Below, one piece after another: positions 34,771 through 45,733 of a stretch of DNA of 64,000 nucleotides. Source of the DNA: Siphonodentalium dalli (taxonomy: Eukaryota; Mollusca; Scaphopoda; Gadilida; Siphonodentaliidae); contig CP136064.1 in the NCBI GenBank assembly GCA_032622095.1, positions 130,869,605 through 130,933,604 of the forward strand, written 5' to 3'. The notes under the pieces were generated by a model. That model did not search any database. It saw only the letters and a list, made by a program, of their open reading frames with translations, and was not told the origin of the DNA. A program made the position numbers and the translations under genes. The first letter of the stretch is position 1. Every line of letters begins with the position of its first letter.

Positions 34771-37700
34771 TCACATCCCGTAGGAATTCCTCAACACGAA
34801 GAGCGAAAACTCGTTCAGGTTGAGTATTTGTCTCCTGATATCGTCAGACAGGATAGAAAGAAATACCATCACTTGGTCCTTCTGTGTGAGAGCATCAATG
34901 AATAAAAAACATGGTATGCCGAAAATGTCAATTAACGAAAACCACATTTGGATTCTAGACTCTGAAGTCGAAGAGCAATCCAGTAAGGCATGCTCAACAA
35001 TATCAACATAAACTTTGCCACACAGTTTGCAATGTCCGCATTCTGTGGAGGTACGTGTATGCAGGGCCAGAAGCTTCGCAGCAAGCAAGAATTTATGTTT
35101 TTCATGTGGATGTGATCCACAAGATCTCCAAAAAATAGATTTTGACATTATATTATGATTTTGTGCGAACGTTGTTAGTGATTCAGAGCTTCTCATGCGC
35201 TCTTCACATTCACGATTTTGTATATCGTTAATATGTTGTGTGGTGATTGTTTTCCATTCATCTTTGGATGGGAAATTACCATGTATGGCGTAGTTGTGAA
35301 GATATGAATATAAATTATACCGTTTTAGTATGGATATAACATCGTTTCATCAGTTGACGTTTGCGAAAGGTGGTCGGCCAATCGTGAGGAGAAGATTTCT
35401 TGCGACGATTTTCCTTGCGTCATTCTACAGAGGTTTCCCAAAAAACATAGTTTTCGTTTATCAACAATCGACGACAAGGAACCTGTTCCAAGGAGAGATT
35501 GGACGACATCAGCTCGGGATCTTGTGGGCAATCCTTGGATGCGTTTGAGGCAGAACCTATGTGCTCGTTCCAGAGATGTCAAATTTGTCTCACTGAGCCC
35601 ACACATTAGTTTTGTCCCATAAAGACTTTTGGGTAAAACAACCGAAGAATATATTGTAAGGCAGCTGAGTGGGGTAATCCCACCAGCATACATACCGGCG
35701 TTACTTAACATGAGATAGACTGATCTAATTTTCTCACATATGTGACAGGAGAGCTTGCTAGCATGTGAGATTTGTCAGATTCGGATATCGGTTTGTCGTT
35801 GAGGATCCACGTATTTATCTTGCGATTTCTAGCATTAGAATTTGTTTCATTGAACACGACCACCTTACATTTGTCCTGGTTATAACAAAATCGCCATTTC
35901 CGGCTATACTCTCCACATACGTTGCACAACTGTTGTACACCGGTTGCTGTCAGAGACAAAAGCGTCATGTCGTCAGCTTGTGTTGGTGCTACAGTTTATG
36001 GAATTCAATCGCAAGCCATGAGGATTTGAAAATAGGTCAGCCAATAGGTCATCAATGAACAGCATGTATAAAAGAGGGGCTAATATGGTTCCTTGTCTTG
36101 TTCCTTGGTTTATGGGGATAAGTTTGGAAGTTAAATTATTAAAGCGGACCGTGACAGCGCATTGTAGACCACAAAGGAGAGTTTTGATAATGTGCCATAT
36201 TTTACCGCAGAAACCTCTCTGGAGTAATTTGAACAACAATCCGTTTATCCACACTGTATCAAACGCTTTACGTGCGTCGAGAAAGCAAGCATAAAGGGGG
36301 CTGTGTAGCTCTTTGGTATATGCTATACATTCACTGTTTATGTAGGAAGAGTGCATGCTGCTTACCCCTTTCTGAAATCCATGCTGTAGGGAGTTAACTT
36401 GGATAAGATGTGGGGCATGAGATTCCAGACGATGAAATATGATTTTTTCGAGAATCTTATAGAGGATAGGAAGCAAAGTTATAGCTCTGTAGTTATCAAA
36501 TTTCGTCTTTGGTTTGCTGCCCCCTTTGTACAGTGGCACCATGACTCGGATTTTCGCCTGTGATGGCATGTGATTGAATTCCAACATTTTGGTGAACATG
36601 TGGGCGATAGTATGTAAGATATACTCACCTCCATATAAAATGTGCTCATATGATATGGAGTCATGACCTGAGGCTTTCCCTTTGCTTACTGATCTGAGTA
36701 CATTTTCAAGTTCATCAGACTTAACATCGTAGCATAAAAGTGAATCAAGATTACCTGATAAATCATTGTGGTCCCGGGATACTATAGCATTAACGTTGTC
36801 AAAGTGGGATTTGTCAAAGGTATCACTTTGAAGAGGTGAGTAAAGAATTCGTAATATGCTGCCCATGCTTCTATCACTTCAGGGGGATCAACGGAGTGTC
36901 TTGGCGTCTACTTCGAATAAATGTTGGGCGGGTGCCTTTCTCTGTACTTTATGAGCATTAAAGGCTCGAAAAAAATTGTCCATGTCTGTTTCAGCAAGGG
37001 TGTCAAATCTTTCGTCGGCTTTTCTGAGAAACTGTTCATTGGCCCTTCGGTATTCACGTCGAAAGAGGCATTTTGCGTCTTTGTAATTTCGATATGCAAT
37101 GTGAGTGTCATCGCGTGGACTGTCTGCTTCCAGCAAAATGCGCCGATACGAATCATTGTTTTGTGCAGCTCATTCAAATGTTCGTGCCAAAATGGCTTGA
37201 GATGGCGATTAAATTTCTTCGGGGCCACAAACAGTTGTGAAGACTCTTTTAGGCTGAGTGTAACATCGTCATAAAATTTGTCTAAATCTCGTGTACTTTT
37301 AATTGCATAGGTCGGTAAAGTTTCGCAAACGTGTGATTGATAAAGCCACAGATCCTCGGTTGAAGAGGAGAGCTTTTTCCAGTTCGGCCTGGCTGGGTTT
37401 ACACTTGTCGGTGACGAATCTATTTCCGCCTCATATGATATGCACATGTGGATTGGACGGTAATTTGACACATTGGAAGAGTTATCAAAAATTTTAACGC
37501 TGGCTATTCTGCGTGTATCAGAAATTGGAATCAGAATATGATCTATAATTGTCCCGTGGTTACCACCAGCAGCTACAAATGTAAAACGTGGATCGCTGCA
37601 GACGGGTTTACTGTTGACAGATTGTATTTTGCATGAGTCGATAAATTTTGAAAATGAATTGTTTCTAGCATCGGTTTTTTCCAAGTTACCATTGAAATCT

Positions 37701-38155
37701 CACATGATAATGATGTGACCAAGTGGGGAGTATTGATCTTTTAGATCCTGGAGTTTTTGCAGATAGTCACGATAGAATTCCACTGTATAGTTTGTGCATG
37801 GCAAATATACCTGAAATATGTACAGGTATATACGAGGAGCGAGGCGAAATTGTACGCCACAAATACGATCATCATCTATATCTAACGGTGTTATATAATT
37901 ATCGTACTTTCGATTCCAAAGTATGGCCACACCACCTTTAAATCTGCCACGTTGCATGGGTAAACGTTGAGATGAGTCGCAGACCGCATGGTATGTGTAA
38001 CTTTGGTCTATAGTATCCAAAAAAAGAACGTTGTGCTCATATAACCAGTGCTCAGACAGGCCAATGATATCAATATGCTGGTCACGCATGAGATTGTTAA
38101 GGTAGAGACTGCTTGATAGGATACCAGTAGAGTTCCAAGAGATGACACTCAGCAT
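34771..38155 (-). pseudogene. LINE ORF2 remnant: endonuclease, reverse transcriptase, Cys-His knuckle
   Basis: Endonuclease: the start MLSVISWNSTGIL has the catalytic Asn region, and IDIIGLSEHWL has the catalytic Glu. An in-frame TGA (37700-37702) replaces the Gly of the GDFNG motif, and the terminal SDH-type motif reads SNYRPIH. Frameshifts follow near 37145, 36895 and 36845. Reverse transcriptase: GKASGHDSISYEHI, DNYRAITLLPILYKILEKII, FLDARKAFDTVW (first palm Asp), INQGTRQGTILAPLLYMLF. Another frameshift near 36000 precedes QADDMTLLS, so the catalytic Asp pair survives but out of frame. C-terminus: CGHCKLCGKVYVDIVEHALL followed by Asp-Cys, a CxxC...H...C knuckle (about 35090-35020). It would reverse-transcribe LINE RNA if intact. 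Confidence 0.85.
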
Positions 38156-38378
38156 TTTGAAGGATTAAATAAGTTATTTGAAGATGTGTCCCATGACTGT
38201 TTTGGACACATTTCGTTCATCAATTCGTGATACGAGTAGATTGTAAATGTATATATGATCCGACATATCACGACGGATGTATATATATATGAAGACATAA
38301 TGTATAATGTGCAAAAATATGAGTAATACAACAGTGTGTGATTCATATTGGATAAACATTATGCTGTGAGCAAAACAG

Positions 38379-40199
38379 TTAGTAATCATTTTTGAACTCG
38401 TCATATGGAACCCATCGGGCGCAAGTGACACCTTTTTGCCAGCAATCAGGCTCCCTGCAATAGCTGCTATCTGCTTCATCAACGTTAATTCTAGCCGATG
38501 GGACACCGTTCTTGCGAAGACGAAACACATTTATAATTGAGAATTTGATATCGGCATCATATAGATAGTCGGCTAAACAGTCTGCATCAACAAAGTCCGG
38601 CAGGTTTGAAACAAATAATCTAGTTGAGTTGATTGGCTTTTTGTTCCTCGCGCGGTATGTGTCGCTTCTGTCTTGTCGATCGTGTTTGTCACTATAGCGG
38701 TTCTCTTGATTTTCATGTGTGCGATTGTGCCGATCATGATCATTGTAATTGGACTGGACATGATTGCCCGATTCACCTGTTGTTGACCGAACGTTATAAC
38801 CGTTATGGTTTTGATTAGCATGCGCATTGTGCTGGTTTGGCTGAATGTCACTGATTTTCACTGAGTCGTTTTCACCGTCGACATCATCTGCCAAATTTGT
38901 ATTTTCAACGGTATCCTTTATAAATTCACAGAAGCTATCAAGTCTTGTGCTCACTTCATCTGCGAATTGTTGCATTTGGCCTTGCAATTGTTTGAAATTG
39001 TCTGGGTTGACTTTTTGATCAGACACATTTGGGCATGAGTGTGGTTGTGAAACCACCTTCGTTAATTTGTTCACTTTGTCACTTAGAGTTCCTATGGACC
39101 CAGCATTCCGATTTACTGCACGAACTACACTTTTGGCATGGTCCAGGTTAGTTTCAATGTCAGTTTGGAGATCGTGTATCTTTGAACGGCAATTAGCGAC
39201 TCCATCACACTTGTCATCTAGAGCTCGTTGCAGTTTTAGTTCGTTTGACTCCATCAGTTCAGTGTTAGATGCGACATTGTTTTAAATATATACGATTGAT
39301 TGCTGGATTTGTTTCAGAGTTGACTGTGTATTATCGTCAGCGTTTTGCGATGCAAGTGGATCGAATCGACGTTCTAACTCTGCCACCCGATTGTCCAGAT
39401 TGGTTATTGATTTTGTGATGTCGGGCAACGATTCAAGGACATTCCGCACGAGATTTCGGTTTTCAGATAGCATGTCGAGGATGTTCTGTTGAAAGCTGTC
39501 AGGTACAGGTGCTGGTATTGGTTCGGGAAGCTTATTAATGGTGGTGTTGCATGCTGACTGTTTGGTACTTTTGCTGAGCAGCTCGGCTAGATTAGTGCCC
39601 CCATCTACGAGAAATAACATCAAAATATAGATATCAGAAGAGTATTTCTGGTAGGCCTCTAAACCACCCTTCACACTTAAGCGGTTTTTGAGAGAAGTGC
39701 TTATGGGGTAGTGCTGGCAGAAATTTGAATCAGCTTTCACTTCCAAGAATACGACTTGTCTCATTTGCTTTAGTATATGTTCTTCACGTGTGGCTGAGTC
39801 TTCTATAACTTTTACAACGATGTCCCTCGGAACACTACTAATAAATTGAAGACATGACGTCATGATTATCTGCATTGCGATAACATCTGGATCCATGCTA
39901 CACATTGCGGCTTCGCTCAGTTGCTTGAAGGTTGAATTTATATCTGTGAGTTCAGGGGAAATTTCACTCAAACGTGTATATGGTCTTGTATCTAGCGCCT
40001 GGGTTGAGCAAGAGTCATGTCGTTGGATGTTGTCCGGTATGGTACCGTTATAAAGAGCCATTATTGTTGCACCAGTTGTCGGGTCGATGAACACGTCACC
40101 GTAATCAGCCAAGTTCGAAGGATCCATGAGTGGTTTTAACCACTGTTGGACAGAGTCGACTCCTCTTATAACATATTGTGATAGAGTGTTAAGTATCAT
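38379..40199 (-). pseudogene. LINE ORF1 remnant (nucleic-acid-binding protein)
   Basis: A 607-codon reading frame interrupted once, by TAA at 39282-39284. The same frame is open on both sides, giving 305 and 300 residues. The middle is rich in heptad-like leucine and charged residues (NLDNRVAELERRFDP before the stop; LKLQRALDDKCDG after it), consistent with a coiled coil for ORF1 trimerisation. Then comes an Asn/His/Asp-rich linker (QPNQHNAHANQNHNG). The C-terminal RLFVSNLPDFVDADCLADYL resembles an RRM-like fold and ends in a WQKGVTCARWVPY motif typical of LINE ORF1 tails. ORF1 proteins coat LINE RNA. Apart from the stop it looks well preserved, so the stop is probably recent. Confidence 0.75.
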
Positions 40200-40587
40200 T
40201 CAAAAGTTGTATGTGAGTCCAGAACGATGAGTTAGGTTCACTATAACACCAATCACAGTTGACTCGGGTGAAGGATTGGGCTGATTTGAGATAAGTCGTC
40301 GGAAAGGAGCTCCCGCTTCAGAGGCCGATAAATTGGGCGTACATAGATAGTCAGAAAAATGTAAACATCATGGCGCGAATATAGAAAAGTTCGAACTCCA
40401 CATACCGGTAATAATGAATTTAAGGCACATTCCAATCAATATCCGTAATAAACTTATAGATATCTTCCCAATTAAGAATATGCACTAGGTTGGGTTACCG
40501 ATCCGATGTAGTTTATATGAAATATACTGGATAAATACTGAGCGAAGAAAACACACGTCCACCATTGTCGCATCACGTGACATCCTC

Positions 40588-41058
40588 ATGGCCATTAACT
40601 TATGTAACGTCACAGTGACGCGCCATGGGTGTTGGACGTCAACGCATTGAATCAATGCCAATGGCTAATCACCATAAGTAGCACAACGGTCTTTAGAATT
40701 TCTCAAATATATCACATACGTATGTTTTGGTACATGGTACCATGTCTTCAAATTCGCAGAAAAGGATTTCCGACAGATATCAGATTTATTGGAGCCAAAA
40801 TACACCAAAAATATTCCCGAGGCGACAAAGTTTTCTGAAAAACAAGATGGTGGATAAGCATATTGATTTAATAAATCACTAACCTGATATGGGTTCATAT
40901 ACCGTCACTATTTATCGACGCTGATTGGCTAATTGCAAGAGCTGACATAATAAAATGGTTTATGGCTATAGCTGCGCTCTATATGGTAGCACCAGGTGAG
41001 CTCAAAATCACTAATAACACATGTCCAGTGACTCACTGTACAGCCCCCTCAATTATAC
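40588..41058. repeat. 471-bp direct repeat, right copy
   Basis: Partner of 32822-33292. It is directly followed by a LINE-like 3' tail (41059-41147), whereas the left copy is followed by element E. Confidence 0.85.
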
Positions 41059-41147
41059 ACTGTACAATTTGAATTTGTAACTACATTGCACTCTGTATTA
41101 TCTTCAATTGGTGATTAGAGAAATAAATTGAATTGAATTGAATTGAC
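41059..41147 (+). mobile_element. LINE 3' end with ATTGA tail
   Basis: CACTCTGTATTATCTTCAA leads to AGAGAAATAAATTGAATTGA with four ATTGA-type units. A short repeat tail after AATAAA is typical of several non-LTR clades. The 5' part is missing or is the preceding 471-bp repeat. A minus-strand relative of this tail is at 62191-62215. Confidence 0.65.
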
Positions 41148-41663
41148 AACTGATTCAAAATCAATCCTGCTGCCGGTGGCATGCTCAAAAAAACATTGAA
41201 ACGAAAAAAAAAGAGTTTAACACCTTATGTAATTTGAAGGCTTCTGAAAGCGTACTCGGGTATATATTACCGTCGTAAATTACCCAAATAAGGTAAATTA
41301 CCCTGGTAAAATTATTACTCTAGTAGAACCACTTATTTACCAATAAAATACCTTGGTGAAATATATATGAGTGGGTAAATTTAACCAGAGTAAATACTTG
41401 AGTGTGCATATAATATGGTGACGATTCACTAAACGAATGTTACTAGAGTAACACCCTGGTAAAATCACATCATTTTACCTGTTCCAATCACCACGGTAAA
41501 TACTACGGTGTATTCACCATGATTCAATAGAGTGATTTTTATTCGGTGTGACCGCACACTCCAACCGTCTGGGTCTGCAAAAAAAAAATCCATACACAGG
41601 GCTGAAAATGATACGGTTCAGTGTTAAATTTTGATCGCAACTTGGCCAACAAGAATGAACTGA

Positions 41664-42716
41664 TTGCATAAAGCAAGAAGCTACGGAATAAATGGGAATA
41701 TATTGGAATGGATAGAGAATTTTTTACAGGGAAGACAACAAAGAGTGATGATAAATGGAGAAGCGTCAACAACACGAGAAGTAATAAGTGGAATACCCCA
41801 AGGAAGCGTGCTCGGACCCATATTATTTGTCATATATATAAATGACCTCCCATCAGATGTGGATGCATTACAGAATGACTTAGATGAACTCCAGACATGG
41901 TCAGACAAGTGGCTTTTGAAATTTCATCCAGATAAATGTGTGACAATGAACATTGGCACGAAAACAGAAGAACCAATCTATCACATGAAGAACAAAGATG
42001 GACAATATGTACAACTAAAGGAGGTAAATGAAGAGAAAGATATAGGAGTCACAACTGATAACAAACTGAAATTTGACCAACATATAAATGAGAAAATACA
42101 GAAAGCAAATGCTGTCACTGGAGCTATACGCAGAGCATTTACGCACATGGACACCAAAACAATGCTGAAACTATACAAAAGTCTGGTGAGACCACATCTA
42201 GAATATGCCCAACCGGCTTGGAGTCCACATTTAAAGAAAGACATTGAAATGCTCGAGAAAGTCCAAAAAAGATTCACAAAACTAATACCAGAATTAAAAG
42301 AACTACCATATGAAGAAAGACTAAAGAAGCTAAATATACCAACACTTAACTACAGAAGAATAAGAGGAGATATGATAGAATGCTTCAAGATATTTAACAC
42401 CTATGATCCGGAAGTAAATGACATATTAAGAAGAAGCACCGAACTCAGAACCAGAGGACATAATTATAAATTATTTCTGGAAGGAGCAAACAGGGATGTG
42501 AGAAAATACTCATTCAGCCTAAGAGTGGTGGAGCCATGGAATCATCTAGCAGAAAAAGTCGTCTATGCAGAAGACATGAATTCATTCAAAAACAATCTCG
42601 ATTACCATTGGCAGGACCAAGAAATTAAATTAAATTTCAAGGCTGAATTGAGGCTGACAGACCCTGATACGATCAGTCAAACAACAACAAAAATTCAGGA
42701 GAGTTCGGAGAAATAG
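41664..42716 (+). pseudogene. CR1 ORF2 C-terminal half with the active-site segment deleted
   Basis: A 350-codon frame. Residues 1-60 hold the RT fingers/palm block ending GIPQGSVLGPILFVIYIND. In intact CR1 proteins a segment of some 25-35 residues with the catalytic F/YADD follows, but here LPSDV runs straight into DALQNDLDELQTWSDKW, so an in-frame deletion has removed the Asp pair. The rest is the conserved CR1 thumb and tail: YAQPAWSPHLKKDIEMLEKV, LPYEERLKKLNIPTLNYRR, RGHNYKLFLEGANRD and a final WNHLAEKVV...FKNNLD. The frame is otherwise clean, so the insertion is fairly young, but it cannot encode an active polymerase. Confidence 0.85.
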
Positions 42717-42795
42717 AAGATGAAGAATCAGAGGTGGATATAGTGGCATCTATAGAAGCCAGCGTCCACTAACAACATAAGGCATAAGGCATAAG
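41664..42795 (+). mobile_element. CR1-type LINE fragment
   Basis: A 5'-truncated insertion that includes the last part of the reverse transcriptase and the complete C-terminal region, ending in a short 7-bp tail repeat (GGCATAA, two to three copies, 42778-42796). Such short tandem tails rather than poly(A) are typical of CR1 elements. It lies inside the 174-bp family repeat. Confidence 0.8.
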
Positions 42796-43070
42796 ATCAC
42801 ATCCAAATTTAAAAAAATACGCATATGGGTCGTAGCTACTAGTTTTGAGAAATTTCAAATCGCATCACCATACGCCAGATGGCACCATCTATATCATTTT
42901 TCTGTAAATACGAAAGGCTCTCTAAATTATGTTGACCACGCTTTAGACTGGTCAACCCGCCAAAAATTCAAGAATGGAAACAAGTCTATCATGAAAACAC
43001 GCATTCTCAGGCAGACATAATCCGTGTTCAGATAGCTTTTAACAAACCAAAAATGCAAAATTACATAACG

Positions 43071-43910
43071 AATCAGACCAGATGTAGGTTATTAGTAGCA
43101 GGAAGACTTTATAAGTCTGTCGTTTATTATATGGAACATGGTGACTGTGTGACTGAAACAAAATAAGGGATAAAGTCCAGGCGAAGTAGCATCCTGTCCT
43201 TTTTTTGAAAATACAATACAATTTCACAATTACATGTGGATTCATCGCCAGTCTAGTCTGCGATATCCCACAATGCAGCTGGTACTTTATGGGGTTCCAG
43301 TACTATAGATAGATTTATTGAAACCAAATGCATGCATTTACATACAATGGACCCCGAGAGGTATGACTAGAACATAAACTGGTATATTTTAACAAAACAA
43401 ACAAAACATATTATATAACTTGATTATAGTAATCCAGTCAAGTAGTTACACTGATTTGTCTAGGGTTGATAACTCTAAATATGTAAGTGTTTGAAATTGA
43501 ATAGTGCACCGTACTTATCAACTATATAATATATTGTAAGACGTGTAAGTCTGCATTCCGATCACTTCTTCCAAAGTGCAAAAAGTTTGAGAGTTGTCAG
43601 GTCCCAACTATAATTGCACGATTATTAATAGGAGTCAGTAGACAGGGTAACTACTTGACATGGATATGGATAGTATAAAAAAAGTTCATAGAGGTATGTA
43701 TTATACAGTCTGCAAGTGTATAATTATGGACAGTAAGATGTAACCATACTACTCGGTATATATACGATGCCATGAGTGGATAGATTATATTATTGAATTG
43801 TTTATTAGCAAAGTCAACATCTAAGTTGCAACATGCCATACAACGTATTTACACAACATTATACAAACAATACACAACATACATATACATCAATAAATGA
43901 GTTCATCATA
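43071..43910. other. No intact gene; probable LINE 3' flank
   Basis: Short frames only (43039-43245 and 43651-43839, both minus). 43800-43910 on the minus strand has AATAAAC and low-complexity TATGT/TACAT sequence that could be the 3' end of the LINE RT fragment directly upstream on that strand. Confidence 0.4.
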
Positions 43911-44815
43911 TTATATGATATTGATAATAAATACAATGGCATCACCATCATTGAGATATATGAGTAGAAGGAATACATTTTTAGCTAATTCTTTTAGAAT
44001 TTGTATTTCTTGGCCCCGATAAGTGAATATTGGTAAGTTCTTTGACAATTTGTTAGTAAAAATTACCATTTTCGTTTTAACTGTATTTACTTGGAGGTTC
44101 CATGCCTCGGCATAATCTGCGAATGCTGAAAGTGCACGATGCATATTGTCCTCCGAGTCTGAGAGGATCACGGTATCGTCTGCGTATAATAAACACAATA
44201 TATTTATAAAACATCCAATATGTTCAAAATATTTCTCATCAAAATAGTTCAAGTTTGAGATTGCGCAGTCGCTCAGAAAACTTTGTATATCATTCACAAA
44301 CAAAGAAAATAAAAGAGGTGACATTGGTTCACCTTGAAATAAGCCAATCTGGCTAATAAAGAAGTCTGATTGCGAATTATTGTTTTTCACACATAATTTT
44401 ATATTGTCGTACATGCTTCGTATTACCTGTGGTATCTTACCGTTTATATCTGCTTGCATAAGTTTCAACCATAGAGCATCTCTCCATACAGTATCAAATG
44501 CTTTGCGGAAATCAATAAAAGTACAAAATATCTTTCTTCCGCTCTGCAGGTATACGTTTATTAGAGCATGTAGAATAAATATATTATCTATTGTTGAGTG
44601 ACCCTTACGAAAACCTGTCTGAATTTTATTTATCAGGTCATTGTCTTCTGCAAATGACGATATTCGATTATTAATAACGGATGTAAAAAGTTTAGCAAAA
44701 CAACTTAGAAGGGTGATTCCTCTATATGATTCCGGTAAATTTGGGTCCCCGGATCCTTTGAGGATGGGTTTTATCATCCCAACAGCCCATTGGTTTACTG
44801 TCGTCTCTTTCCAAG
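43911..44815 (-). pseudogene. LINE reverse transcriptase fragment (YADD type)
   Basis: An RT domain fragment of about 290 residues. The start NQWAVGMIKPILKGSGDPNL precedes the usable ATG at 44777. Then PESYRGITLLSCFAKLFTSV, QTGFRKGHSTIDNIFILHAL, FCTFIDFRKAFDTVWRDALW (first palm Asp), GLFQGEPMSPLLFSLFVND and LLYADDTVILSDSEDN (catalytic Asp pair) appear in normal order. After TYRGQEI the frame leaves the family and ends. There is no endonuclease part, so it is truncated at both ends. The catalytic residues are intact but the protein is not complete. The clade is not assigned. Confidence 0.85.
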
Positions 44816-45609
44816 AAGCAGTTACACAAATATCGGCCTAGTAATTTTAGTATGCACTCATTTTCTGAGGTGATTGTTGAGTTTTTTAAAGTTTATATTT
44901 ATTGTTTCGATTTCATCCAGAAACTGTTTTCGAAGATTAATGTATTTTTTACATTCCATTGTGAAATGAACCTCGTTCTCAACTTGTTTGTCGTCACAAT
45001 TCAAACATTTTTTCTCGTTTGCCAATTTTAGATTTTTAGCCTGTTCTGTTATATTTTTAGTTCGTTTCTTTTTTGTTTGTTTTGAGTATCTCGAGGTGTC
45101 TATCTTCAGTTTATGTGCGCTAATTCTAATTTTGGTGATTACTCTCCTGAATTCGTATTTTTTAATTCTTCTAAGGTAAAGTTAGAGTTCTCTCCCTTTG
45201 AAAACACGACTTCATGCTGAAATATGTGGTTAATTTGCCTTTAGTTGTATGCTCTTTTCTTTGTTCAGACCAGTTCGATAAAAAAAAGCTTGTAAAGTAA
45301 ACTCTTTACAAGGTTACCAAAGCTATTTGAAGTCATCTTATTTTGAGAAATGACCCGTTCATTCACACCAAGATGGTTAAGTAAAAACTTAATACTTTTG
45401 TACCAACTTGGTTCAATCTCTTTGATAACACTAACATCCTTACTAGATTTATATGCATTGCACATCAAAGGAGATAGGGGGTCATTCTCAAGCCTGCACC
45501 AAAAATTCAGCAATGATATAACTATGGGGAAGTACATGGGTAATACTATATATTGCGTCAGAACGCTACTGTTATAATCTTCCTTTACTTTGCGTATTCT
45601 TGCCTCCAA
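44805..45609 (-). pseudogene. LINE ORF2 C-terminal fragment (thumb and Cys-His knuckle)
   Basis: Frame 45609-45265 reads LLNFWCRLENDPLSPLMCNA and SWYKSIKFLLNHLGVN, typical of the region after the RT in this kind of LINE. After a frameshift near 45190 it continues LRRIKKYEFRRVITKIRISA, HKLKIDTSRYSK, then CLNCDDKQVENEVHFTMEC, a CxxC...H...C knuckle. A further shift near 44885 gives the tail SENECILKLLGRYLCNCFLE. On the minus strand this C-terminal piece lies upstream of the RT fragment, the opposite of the normal order. It therefore belongs to a different copy, joined head to tail with the next. Confidence 0.7.
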
Positions 45610-45733
45610 AATCTTTCATGTCATACGTTGTCTTGGTTGTCGTTCAAATTTTTTTCGTGGGTTCCCATAACAAGATTAATGTCATTAGATCACACCGCGT
45701 TATTAAATGGCCTGATCTGCAGCTAAAACTCTA

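Larger units (their letters stand above)
33807..40450 (-). mobile_element. Decayed two-ORF LINE (AP-endonuclease type)
   Basis: On the minus strand, ORF1 (40199-38379) precedes ORF2 (38155-34771) with a 223-bp gap, then a long 3' region. ORF2 order is endonuclease, reverse transcriptase and a C-terminal Cys-His knuckle, the standard layout for non-LTR elements. I see no RNase H. A minus-strand AATAAA (complement near 33817-33822) marks a plausible 3' end next to element E. At least two stops and four frameshifts make it inactive. The RT style looks closest to the I/Jockey group, but this is judged by eye only. The 5' border is uncertain. Confidence 0.8.
41615..43070 (-). repeat. Reverse copy of the 174-bp family, split by the CR1 fragment
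   Basis: 41620-41668 (GTTAAATTTTGATCGCAAC, CCAACAAGAATGAACTGAT) and 42800-43070 (ATCACATCC, CATACGCCAGATGGCACCAT, ACAAACCAAAAATGCAAAAT) together match the complement of about 27790-28100. Placed side by side they rejoin at GAACTGAT|...|CACATC, so the CR1 piece inserted into an older repeat. Confidence 0.7.

Noticed and set aside
32822..41058. LTR retrotransposon with 471-bp LTRs
   Set aside because: No TG...CA borders with target duplication, no primer-binding site seen, and the interior is a non-LTR element in reverse orientation plus an unrelated hairpin element.
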